Shown: one piece after another, positions 55,201 to 64,000 of the stretch
How the letters are laid out: each line of letters begins with the position of its first letter
How positions within the stretch are numbered: the stretch's first letter is position 1
From: Cyanophora paradoxa
Lineage: Eukaryota > Glaucocystophyceae > Cyanophorales > Cyanophoraceae
Assembly (NCBI GenBank): GCA_004431415.1
Contig: QPMI01000469.1
Span: 224,259 to 288,258 of the forward strand
Direction: 5' to 3'
Length of the DNA stretch: 64,000 bases
Notes under the pieces: model-generated
The model's input: the letters and a program-made list of their open reading frames with translations, nothing else
The model's database searches: none
What the model was told of the DNA's origin: nothing
Program-made: the position numbers and the translations under genes

Positions 55201-57283
55201 GAGGCGGCGGAGGAGGAGCGGCTGGAGATGGACCGGTGGGAGGGGACGCTGGAGAAGGCGGCCTGCACGGGCTTCCTGCTCGAGGGGGGCCCCGAGGCGG
55301 AGGCGGAGGCGGCGGCCCTCACCGCCCGCTTCACGCCCACGGACGCCGAGTGGGTCCGCGTGCACGCCCTGCAGGCCGCCCTCGCCCTCGCCGCCCTCCC
55401 CCAGCGCGACGCCGCCTCCAGCGCCCCCCGCGGCCTCGCCCACTGGCGCGCCCGCGCCGCCCAGCTCTCCGCCCACCTCGCCACCCGCACCTCCCTCCAC
55501 CCCGTCGTCCTCCGCGACTGGGCCAACCGCTTCTTCCCCACGGTCCGGCCCCCGCCCCGCCCCCGCCCCCGCCCCCGCCCCCGCGGCATGCGCGCTGAGG
55601 AGCGGGCAGCTGGCGCCTGAGGAGCTGGTTGCGGTGTACTTTGCGGGGCGGGAGATGTTCGAGGGGTGGCCGGGGGAGCGGGGCGAGGTGGCGCGCATGC
55701 ACTGGTGGGGCGCCGCCGCCGAGGCGGCCTCGCTGCTGGAGGCCCCCGGCTTCCTCCGCGCCACCGAGGCCGTCGTCGCCTCCCGCCCGGGGGCCCTCGC
55801 CCTCGCGGGGCCGGCCTCGGCCGCGCCCCCGAGGGCTTCCACGCCGCCCTCTCCGTCGCCCGCGCCCAGGCCCGCGCCTGCGCCCTCGCCTTCCCCCCGA
55901 GGGGGCCGGCGCCCCCCCGGCGCGCGCCGAGGCCGGGGCGGACCCAAAGCGCTGCGCGGCGGCGGCGCTGCGGGCGGCGGAGCTGGTGGGGGACCGGCAG
56001 GACGTGGGGCACGTCGTGCAGCTCATCCGGCCGCTGCTCGAGGCCCGCGGGGCGCCCGGCCTCGGCCTGCCCGCCGCCATGGCCGTCGTCGACGCCCTCG
56101 TGCGGGGCCGCCGCGTCCCCGTCGACGGCGTCGGGGCGGCCATCCGCCTCGCCAACCTCCTCCTCAACATGCGCCTCTTCAGCGCCGCGCGCCACGTCGC
56201 GGAGACGGCCCTGCGCAGCATCGCCGAGGAGGAGGCGGCGGGGGCCTCGGCGCCCCTCCCGCCCCCCGAGTGGCACGAGGGCGGCAAGGAGGCGGTGGAG
56301 GCGTGGACGGCCGTGCGGGGCGGGACGCTGCTCGACGGGCGCGACGTCGAGGAGAGCGGCGGCGGCGCCGAGGCCGACTGGCAGAACGAATTCCAGCTCC
56401 GGCGCGCCATCCAGGACCTACGCCACATCTCCCAGGCCCGCCCCCCCGCCCGGGCCGGGGCGCGGGGCCCTTTCTCTGGCTGAGGCGGGCGGGGCCAGGT
56501 GGCGGAGCTGATGGCGCCGGTGCGGATGAAGGAGCTTGCGAGCGACATCGAGCGGCGGCTGCAGGCCGGGGGCGCGGTCTCGGTCTTCGAGTTCTTCCCC
56601 CTCATCAAGGCGGCCGAGCTTTTCCGCGACGAAGCCGTCGCCTCCCGCGTCGCCCGCCTCCTCCGCCGCGCCCAGCAGCTCCCCGGCACCGACCCCCTCT
56701 TCTGCTACGTCAACGAGGCCGCCGTCATGCGCTTCCACATGCAAGTGCCCCAGGTCATGGCCCTCCTCACCACCTGCGTCCGCGGTCCGCCCCGCCCCAC
56801 CCCCGCCCCCCTCGCCCGCCCCTGCCCCGGGCGAGCGCGGGCCCGGGGGGGCGCAGTGTGGAGCGAGCGGAGCGCGGCGGCGCCGAACGACGTCGCGCGG
56901 GAGCGGATGAACCGCATGCTCGAGCACCTCTTCAAGCTCATCATCAACACCTTCGCCGCCGTCCGCCCCCGCGCCCCCGCCCCGCCCGGGGCCCGAGGCG
57001 ACGCGGGGCGGGGCAGGGCGAGGTGCCCGGGGCGGGCCCGGCGGAGGCGGAGGACGTGGTGGAGTGGCTTGGACGCCTCAACCTGCGCCTCGACCACCGC
57101 TCGGCGCGGGCCCTCGTGCAGGGCTACGAGCGGGTCGGCCTCGCCTCGCAGGCGTGGCGCTGCGAGGCGACCTACGTCCGCCCCAAGCTCCGCGCCCTCC
57201 GCGCCGCCTCCGACGCCCGCGCCAGCCGCCCCCGCCGCCCCTCCGACCCCCTCGCACCCCCGGCCCCGGCCCCGGCCCAGTGA
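52265..57283 (+). CDS. Large PPR-like helical-repeat protein, probably organellar
   Basis: ATG 52265 gives MWLCSRQAAHARLRLRAPVA, an Arg/Ala-rich presequence. An intron (GTGCGTTTCG...GTCGTGCAG) joins it to ARASRRSAPASPWIEHDD. The rest is almost all alpha-helical: DRGIVAASALTMLARFMDLR, AFIVYAAFRCGDVLSWRHWA, ALGGEMAEARAVLRELEPMI, LACWMTWAADTLRQERIAAD, RFVTARCALVGTIVKELVRR, VGHVVQLIRPLLEARGAPGL, LANLLLNMRLFSAARHVAET, FEFFPLIKAAELFRDEAVAS, VEWLGRLNLRLDHRSARALV. The paired helices of about 35 residues resemble degenerate PPR/TPR repeats of organelle RNA-processing factors. About 1,300 residues with many short introns; stop TGA 57281-57283. The PPR call is by pattern only. Confidence 0.6.
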
Positions 57284-58537
57284 CCTGCCGGGCCCCTTCG
57301 AGCTCCTAGCCCATCTTCAGGCCCTCCCCGTGCTCTGCATCTGACGCCTCGGAGCTCCGCATCCGCCTCCCCGGCCATGTGCATGATCCGATGATCACGA
57401 CTCACGAGTCTCTCTTGGATCCGATGATCGTGAGTTAGAGCTGCAGCTGCGTCTTCACCCTTGCCTCGGGGCATGCCATGACGGGCATGCGCATCATGGC
57501 ATTTTCATGGCATGGGCCGCCGGGCACCGTGGCACCCTATAGCTAGGCCTTGCCGCGGGGCATGGGCATGTGTGATCATGATCATATGCACTGCGGCATG
57601 GGCATGCACATCATCATCCATATCTGGGCCGGCGGGGACCGGCGGGGGCCGGCCCGGCGGGGCGCCGCCAGCGCGCTTGCCTACCATCATGGCATGGTAC
57701 AGCTTACTAAGTTACTCACAATTTGTTGTACACTGTGACACCAGCAGTGTCAGGCTTGCAATTGAAGGCTTCACGATCCGACTCTTCATGAAGCCTTGAA
57801 GCCTTGATCGAAGCCTTGAAGCCTCGATCGGATCGGAAGACCTTGCTTGCGCTGATCATGATCGATCATCGGATCAATGATCATGATCATGAGACCGTCG
57901 GACACTGTGACAGCTGCAGCTGCCGCAGTGCAGTGACCGTGGGACTCATGCATCTGATCATTGTCGCGTTTACTAAAAAATAGTCTCCTTAAGCTTATTT
58001 GTCGTTTGCAATTGCTTGCACTGCGGCATGCGCATTAAATATTGCTTTGCAATCCGGATCCACGATTGCACAAACTTGCAATTGCTCATGATCATGATCA
58101 CCATATGCATGCATGCGCATGTATATTTTTACGTACCACGGATCGATATCGGAGTCCGAATCGACGCGCTTTCAATTGCAAAAGCTGCGCACTGGCGCGC
58201 GCGCGCGGCCGGCGCCCCTGGCCATGGGTCCCCCGCCGGCCTGGCTCCGCGCGCGCGCGCACCAATTGCAATCTGATTTGCGATGCCTGCGCATTCTTGC
58301 CGTTTAGTCGCCTAACGCCCTTGCCTTGCCGCCTCGCTCACCGCGGCCGCGCCGCGGCGCACAGCGTCGACGCTCCGATCCCCCGCCCCTCCTGAAGGGG
58401 GCCTTCCCGAATCGAACCCAACCCTACCCTTTTTTTCGGCTGGGGTACAGGGAGGTACGAGTTGGTACCCCTGAAACGAGAGTTGTTAGTACCCCACAGA
58501 CCCCCCCCACAAGACTTTCCTCGTTTTTGAAACAAAG
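57284..58537. other. Palindrome-rich intergenic spacer
   Basis: No gene recognised. Dense TGATCATGATCA words near 57570, 57860 and 58090, plus CATGGCAT and ATGCATGCAT repeats. A 20-bp tandem pair occupies 57790-57829. The last 120 bp before the H1 start include GGTACC and TTTTTTTC and probably hold its promoter. Confidence 0.5.
57790..57829. repeat. 20-bp tandem pair
   Basis: GAAGCCTTGAAGCCTTGATC at 57790-57809 is repeated with one change at 57810-57829. Each unit is itself built from GAAGCCTT words. Confidence 0.85.
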
Positions 58538-60071
58538 ATGGCCGACGAGTCCGCCCCCGCCCCCGCGCCCGTCGAGGACAAGAAGGAGGAGAAGAAGGCC
58601 GCCACACCGAAGAAGGCCGCCGCCAAGAAGGAGAAGGCCGCCGCGAAGCCGAAGGCCCCCAAGGTTCGGAGCCCCGTCCGCGCCACCCTCGGCCTGCCGG
58701 GCTTCCCTGGGGCTCTTTATCGATAGTTGGGGACCTAATCTACACTTTCGCCAAGAGAGCGCCGCGCGCGGAGCCCTGCGCGGGTCGCTCGGGAAGTCTG
58801 AAGATAGGGACCTCGGGGTTTTGAAAAGCACCCAGCCCGGGATCGTCCGGGCCGTCCGCAGCCGGCTGATCGATTTCCCGCTTGCAGAAGACTGCCGATC
58901 ACCCTCCTTTCCAGCAGCTTGGTGCGTACGCGCGCCGGGAGGCTGCTGCGGCCGACCGCCCTCCCCCCACAGAATTTAAATCTTCCGTGCTCGGCCTGAC
59001 ATTCCCCCTACTTCACCTCAGTTAATGAGGCGATTATCGCTCTTAAGGAGCGCACTGGCAGCTCCCTCCCCGCCATCCAGAAGGTCGGTCCAAGTTCAAA
59101 AATCGTACCGATCCCGGACGCCCGGAGCTCACTGCGGGTTGCTCTGCGCAGCACATCCTCGCTCACTACCCCAAGCTTGACGCTAAGATCGTCCACAACT
59201 CGTGCCTTATGGTCCTGAAGCGGTTCGTGTGCTTTGCCCCTCCGCTGTCGATCCCTGCTGTTGCCGACCTGCGAGCTCGTCTGCGACGCAGCGGTGCTGA
59301 GGCTGGCCGCTACACCAAGGTACAATCAGTTGGAGTGCTCGGGTCGCGCCCCGCTGCCGCGCGCTCACAATCGCGCGCCCCTTGAACAGATTAAGAACAG
59401 CTACAAGCTCGGCGAGGCCAACGCGGCCAAGAAGGTAAACGCTCTTGCTGTTTCTTTGCGACTTTCAAATTTGAATTTTGGATGCCAGACCACCAAGTCC
59501 AAGAAGCCCGCAAGCGAGAAGACCGAGAAGAAGCCGGCGGGTGAGAAGAAGGTGCGATCGATGGCGTGCATTATATCAGTTGTAAATTCCAATGCGAATG
59601 AATCCTTTTGCAGGCCCCGGCGAAGAAGGCGACCACCAAGAAGCCGGCCGAGAAGAAGTCTGGCGAGAAGAAGGCCAAGCCTGCGGCCAAGAAGACCGCA
59701 GCTGCCAAGCCTGCGGCCAAGAAGACGGCGGCCGCCAAGCCCAAGGCGGAGAAGAAGACCGGCGAGAAGAAGGCCGCCGCGAAGCCCAAGGCGGAGAAGA
59801 AGACCGGCGAGAAGAAGACCGGCGAGAAGAAGGCCGCCGTCGCGAAGCCCAAGAAGACCATCGAGAAGAAGACCAAGCCGAAGGTAGATCGCTCGCCCCT
59901 CGCCCCTCCCCCGGCTCCACGTTCTGAGCGCTCTGGTCGCAGCCGTTGGCGACCATGCAGGCGCGGAAGTCTGCCCCCAGCAAGCCCAAGGCGGCGGCCA
60001 AGCCCAAGGCGGCGGCCAAGCCGAAGGCGGCGGCCAAGCCGAAGGCGGAGAAGAAGGCAGCCAAGAAGTGA
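58538..60071 (+). CDS. H1: Linker histone H1
   Basis: Binds nucleosome linker DNA. Start MADESAPAPAPVEDKKEEKK, a Lys/Ala tail to PKAPK. The winged-helix (H15) domain is split over four small exons: KTADHPPFQQL; VNEAIIALKERTGSSLPAIQ; HILAHYPKLDAKIVHNSCLM then VLKR; GAEAGRYTK. Then IKNSYKLGEANAAKK. The HPPFQQLVNEAI and IKNSYKLG matches mark the domain ends. The C-terminal tail is Lys/Ala/Pro repeats (AKPAAKKTAA, AEKKTGEKKAA, PKAAAKPKAA), stop TGA 60069-60071. Introns here are longer (up to about 230 nt) and less GC-rich than in neighbours. Phase was checked at each join. Length about 250 residues. Confidence 0.9.
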
Positions 60072-60821
60072 GAGGGCTCGCCAGTCAACCACCCCGCCCC
60101 AAGCCCCTTTCCTCGGCTCATCTTTTCCTGCGAGCACCCTTCCGCTCATCCCCGCGAGCAACTTTCCAACCTTCGAGTGCCTGCTCTCGAGCCCGCCCGT
60201 ATCATCCACTCTGCCAACCCTTCTCGCCGCGTCCCTCCTCCTTGCCCTCCTGCGCCTGCAACCCCCTAGCCCTGTACACTTGCTGCCTTTGTTCCGGTAG
60301 GTTGTTTTAGTAGAGTTTCACAGTAGGTACATAAGCTTCTCCGCGAAGGGAAAGCCGTCGGAGGAGGAAGGGGTCGGCATAATGAGGGGCCGGGAGCGCA
60401 CTGCAGCTGGCAGCCCAATCCCCGCCATAGCTGTAGGCGTCCAGAATTCGAAGGTCGGAAAAGTTCATGATCACAACTCGTGCATATTCCGATCCAGATC
60501 CGATCTAAATTTAGATCTGCGCGTGCGCAGCGCAGCCTTGGTGCCTACGTGCTACGTCTACCCCTTCCGTTAACCTGGCATGCGCACTGCGGCAGCGTGG
60601 CAGGTTGTTGAAGTGCTTGTAGGCACAATAGCGCGATGAGGATCGAATCTCTCTAGATCTGTACATACGCATGGAGCAGAGCTGGTGCACGATGTGGAGG
60701 GGGGAGGGGGGGAGGGAGGAGGGAGGGGGGGGGGGGGGGGGGGGGGGCGGAGGCTCGCCCGATGCAAGGGGAGGGCTGGCGAGGGGCGCGGTGCGGATGG
60801 AGGGGATGGTGGTGCGGGGCG
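60072..60821. other. Convergent intergenic spacer
   Basis: Between H1 (plus) and the transporter (minus). Contains AGATCTAGAT-type palindromes near 60490 and a G23 run at 60725-60747. No gene seen. Confidence 0.5.
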
Positions 60822-63352
60822 CTAGTGCTCGCGGTCGTCCGGGAGGGGCTTGGGGGCGGCCTGCGGGCGCAGCTCGAGCTCCGTCTGCTCGGGGCCCGAG
60901 TCGTGCCGCCCGTGCTCGCCATCGTGCCCCGCCTCCTCGTCCCGCTGCGCGCACCCGCCATCACCCGCCCCGCCGCTGCCGCCCCGCCGCCCCGCCCCGC
61001 GCACCAGCAGGTGGTACTTCGCTGGGCCCTCGGCTGGGGCGCCGGCGGGAGGGGCGGCGGGGCTGCCGGGGCTGCAGCGCGCGCGGAGGATTGCAGCGAG
61101 GGGGATGGCGGGTAGGATGAGGAGGCCGGGGAAGACCTGGGGAAGGTGAGGCGAGGGGCGCGGGCGTGGGGGGGCGAGGGGGAGGGCGAAACCATGGCGC
61201 GGCGCATATCCATGCGGTCGGCTGCGGCAGGGAAGAGTGGGCGGGGGAGGGCGGGGCGGGAGCACGGCGCGGGGCACCAAGGAGGCCGAGGCCCTGGCTC
61301 CCGAAGAGGACGGCAGCGCCGCCGCTGAACATCAGCCGCGACGACGCGCTGTCCGTCAGCGCCTTCGGCACCGCCCCCAGCGCCAGCGACACCGAGAAAG
61401 GGTCTGCGCGGCGCGGGCCTCGCCGACGCGTATGCGGGGCGGGGCGGGGCGGGCGGGCGGACACTGGTTGCTCATGCCGAGGCCGGCGAGGACGAGGCCG
61501 GCGACGGCGAGCCAGGCGGGGCGGAGCAGCCAGAAGGCCACGAAGCCGACGAGGTTCGCCGCCAGGAAGAGCACCAGCATCCGCGCCGCCTCGAAGCGCG
61601 CCGCCAGCCGGCTCCCCACCACCCGCCCCGCCCTGACACGCCCCCGCGCCTCGGGGCGCGCTGGGCGAGGGCGGGGGCGGCGTGGGCGGGGGGTGCGGAC
61701 GTCATGGCGAGGAGGAAGAAGTTCATGTTGGTGGCGGCGGCGACTTTGGAGAGCCCGAGGTCGGCCTCCATGTGGATGGAGCCCCAGTAGATCAGGATCC
61801 ACTGCGCCCCGTCGGCCCCCGCCCCGCCCCGCCCCGGGGGCCGTGCGCGCGGGCGGGCGCGCCTCGTGGGAGCAGGAGAGGAAGACGATGGCGGCGTAGC
61901 CCCAGAAGGAGAGCGGCAGGCGCGCCCCCGCCTTCCTCCTCCCCGCCGGCCCCGTCCCGGCCCCCTCCGCGCGCCCCGCCTTGTGCGGGCTCGCGGGGGC
62001 GCCCCGCTCGCCCTGCGCCCCCTCCCACTTGACCCGCCCGAAGAGCGCCGCCACCACCCCGAAGAACGCCAGCGAGACTGCCCCCGCCCCGCCCGCTCAG
62101 CCGCCGCCGAGCGGCGCCCCCGCGGGCGGGCCCCGCACCGTAGATGGAGAGGCGCCAGCCGATGCTGCGGGGGCGGTGAGGGGCTGCAGCGGGGGGCGCG
62201 GGGCGGGGCGGGCACCGGGGGAAGTAGGTCTCCGAGGCCCCGACGAAGATGGGCGCGAGGTACGCGAAGAGGCAGCAGAAGACCAGCGACTCGGCCAGCA
62301 CGACCGAGCTGCGGGGGCGGTGAGGAGCGGCGGGGCGGGGCCGACCCTTCGAGCCGGTGGGAACTTTCACCGGTGGGCGAAGTGCTTGTCGGAGAGGCCG
62401 GCGGTGCTCGTCGAGAGGACGAAGGTGCCGAGCCAGCCCATGAAGAGCGACGAGCCCACTGTCAGCACCACCGTCCGCCCCACCGCCAGCACCAGCGCCG
62501 CCAGCGTCAGCCCGCACCCGCCCTGCCCCCGCCCCGTCGGACCGGCGGGGCGGCACGGGGCGGGGGGCCCGCGGGAGGCGCGCACCGTCCAGAACATCGT
62601 TTTGCGCCCCGCGCGCCCCGTCAGGAAGTCGCCCGTGAGGCCGCAGAGGACGCATCCGCTGGCGAAGGCGCTGAAGTGGAGGCCCGCGGTCGAGTAGTTA
62701 ATCTTCAGCTCGTCCTCCAGGAAGGGCATGATGGGCCCCAGCAGCGCCTGCAGGTAAGAGTAGTACGCTGCGAGGGAAGCGCCGACGCGCGAGTCAGCGG
62801 ACGAACGGACGGCAGGAGCGCGGGCCCGAACCAGGACCCATGTAGAACAACTGCGAGGGACGGGCCGGGGACGGGTCAGTGCGGTGCGCGGGGCCAGCGA
62901 GGGCGAAAAATACAAGGGGATGCGTTCATGCGTTAAATGAACACTGCCCGAAAGGTTTGACTGAGGCGCACCCACGTAAGGGCCGTTCGCTTGAGCTTCG
63001 GCTTTGGATCCTCTTGCTCTTGTCGTACGCCTCCTTCCGCTGCTTTACGCGCCGCCTCTGCAATGTCTATTCCAAGTTCGATGGAGAGGTCCCTCGAGCG
63101 TCTTCGCGTATGCACAACAAGCGTGGGCCCTGCGTCTTCCGCAGCTGACGCTGGCGCTGCAGCTGGCGCCGCTGCCTTCGCAAGTTCTGTAAGATCTTCT
63201 CTTGACCGCCTGCGCAGGAGCGCCGAGGGCGGCGGCAGGAGGGGAGCATCCGGCCGCTCGTCGTCCTCGACGGATATGGGAGGGGCGTGCGAAAAGTGCG
63301 CGGATAGCTCTCTCGACCGCGGCGACAGCCGCGGGGAGCTGGCCTCGGCCAT
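60822..63352 (-). CDS. Major facilitator superfamily transporter
   Basis: ATG 63352 gives a cytosolic tail with two RRRSR repeats (LLRRRSREDLTELAKAA, HTRRRSRDLSIELGID), ending KRTALTW. A 13-nt microexon (62838-62850, LFYM) joins it to AYYSYLQALLGPIMPFLEDE, helix 1. Next: TAGLHFSAFASGCVLCGLTG with the MFS signature GDFLTGRAGRKTMFW. Further helices: AALVLAVGRTVVLTVGSSLF, VVLAESLVFCCLFAYLAPIF, LPLSFWGYAAIVFLSCSHE, WILIYWGSIHMEADLGLSKV, NMNFFLLAMT, MLVLFLAANLVGFVAFWLLR, VFPGLLILPAIPLAAILRA. The tail is RDEEAGHDGEHGRHDSGPEQ to DDREH, stop TAG 60822-60824. About 12 helices. Helix 10 region reads SVSLALGAVPKALTDSASSR. Substrate cannot be inferred. Confidence 0.8.
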
Positions 63353-63763
63353 CGAGCCAGCGCGAATTCGCGTACTCCTGCCCGTATGGCTTTCGTGCTC
63401 CCAAGGGCACCCATCTTCAACCTTAGCAAACGTGCATTCGTATTCAACAACTCCACCGTGCGGATGGCGATTGATCGCAGCATTCCCGAATCGCCGGCCG
63501 GGCCGTCGGTAGAGGTGCGCACTCGGGGGGAATCGGGGTTTATGCGCGCGCGTACGGAGGATTATGTGACAATGCGCGTTGTGTCGGAAGTGCTCCACGC
63601 GCGCCTGGGTTCTAGCGCGACGAGCTGTGGTCTGAGAGCGTGGCCCAGCGACGAGCTTTCGTCAGTGGCCGAGCTCGAGCTAGGCTGCGGACGCTTCGCG
63701 CTCGGTCTAGACGGGAAATCTCGAGCGTCAAGCTGTGTCTAATTCACTCGCCGATCTCGCTGC
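63353..63763. other. Divergent spacer with no supported gene
   Basis: Between the transporter (minus) and a gene that seems to start near the right edge (plus). No gene recognised. Confidence 0.3.
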
Positions 63764-63765
63764 AG

Positions 63766-64000
63766 GACGTGAAGCAGGTCAGCACGCTTTCTTGCAAAAC
63801 CAACTACGGCTAAGCCCTTGAGCTTGCGCAGGCTGTGAAGAAGCACGAGGGCAAGCCGACCTTCGTGCTGTTCACCGCGAACGGTGGCGAGGTAGTCGAT
63901 GCTTTGCGCACCCCCGCCGTGTCCGTAATGCTTCTGACGAAACGCGCGTGGCGCCTGTCCAGCGCCCGTGGTGCCCTGGTGCGGCCTGGCCACTGGATCG
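63766..64000 (+). CDS. Partial gene at right edge, unknown
   Basis: Two phase-compatible exon-like pieces: DVKQ (63766-63777, after CTGCAG) and, after a 54-nt GT-AG intron, AVKKHEGKPTFVLFTANGGE then VVDALRTPAVSVM from 63832. The predicted piece has a short beta-strand pattern (PTFVLFT). I do not recognise the family and the window ends before a stop. Confidence 0.35.

Noticed and set aside
1-64000. CRISPR array, operon or bacterial origin
   Set aside because: There are no spaced direct repeats of the CRISPR type, and spliced genes with eukaryote-only families rule out a prokaryotic source.

Overview
The window is nuclear DNA of a GC-rich, photosynthetic and flagellated unicellular eukaryote. 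Genes are split by many very short introns, mostly about 50-70 nt, that are G/C-rich, carry a CTGA(C/G) branch-like motif and end in GCAG. A plastid-type photosystem II S4-domain protein points to a plastid. CEP164-like, TMEM216 and CFAP97-like proteins point to a flagellum. A haptophyte or a stramenopile alga such as a pelagophyte would fit, but the sequence alone does not fix the lineage. Coding DNA is extremely GC-rich. Intergenic DNA is closer to balanced and full of palindromic hexamers (TGATCA, GGATCC, CTCGAG).

Layout, left to right: a C2/IQ-motif coiled-coil protein running off the left edge (minus); a ubiquitin-specific protease (2.6-5.7 kb, plus); a gene-poor stretch with a retrotransposon RNase H remnant (5.7-10.2 kb); a CEP164-like WW protein (10.2-11.4 kb); a repeat island with a tRNA-derived SINE and a nested inverted-repeat element (11.8-12.9 kb); TMEM216 (13.2-13.9 kb); a protein joining an MLKL/HeLo-like helical domain to a CHORD-like zinc domain (14.1-16.1 kb); the S4-domain protein (16.4-18.2 kb); three more CEP164-like WW proteins (18.5-23.8 kb); a CFAP97-like protein with a huge Ala/Glu/Lys/Pro tail (24.0-27.0 kb); prefoldin subunit 2; a possible small gene; an EF-hand protein; a SNF2-related protein that has lost its ATPase motifs (32.3-36.2 kb); a large disordered protein; a 3.96-kb tandem duplication carrying polo-like kinase and part of a methionine aminopeptidase gene (40.4-48.3 kb); NCA2 (49.7-52.0 kb); a PPR-like organellar helical-repeat protein (52.3-57.3 kb); a palindrome-rich spacer; linker histone H1 (58.5-60.1 kb); an MFS transporter (60.8-63.4 kb); and a gene entering from the right edge.

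Six of the nine genes between 10.2 and 27.0 kb are flagellar or basal-body types: four CEP164-like (distal appendage family), TMEM216 (transition zone) and CFAP97-like (axoneme). This is the clearest functional grouping. Organelle genes (S4 protein, NCA2, PPR-like) and general housekeeping genes (prefoldin, protease, H1, aminopeptidase) lie between and beyond them.

Exon boundaries were inferred by eye from GT-AG or GC-AG signals and family conservation. CDS entries give the outer span of a spliced gene. Many reading frames are broken by what look like single missing bases in C or G runs. The two kinase copies show this directly, so apparent frameshifts should not be taken as pseudogenisation without read-level checks.
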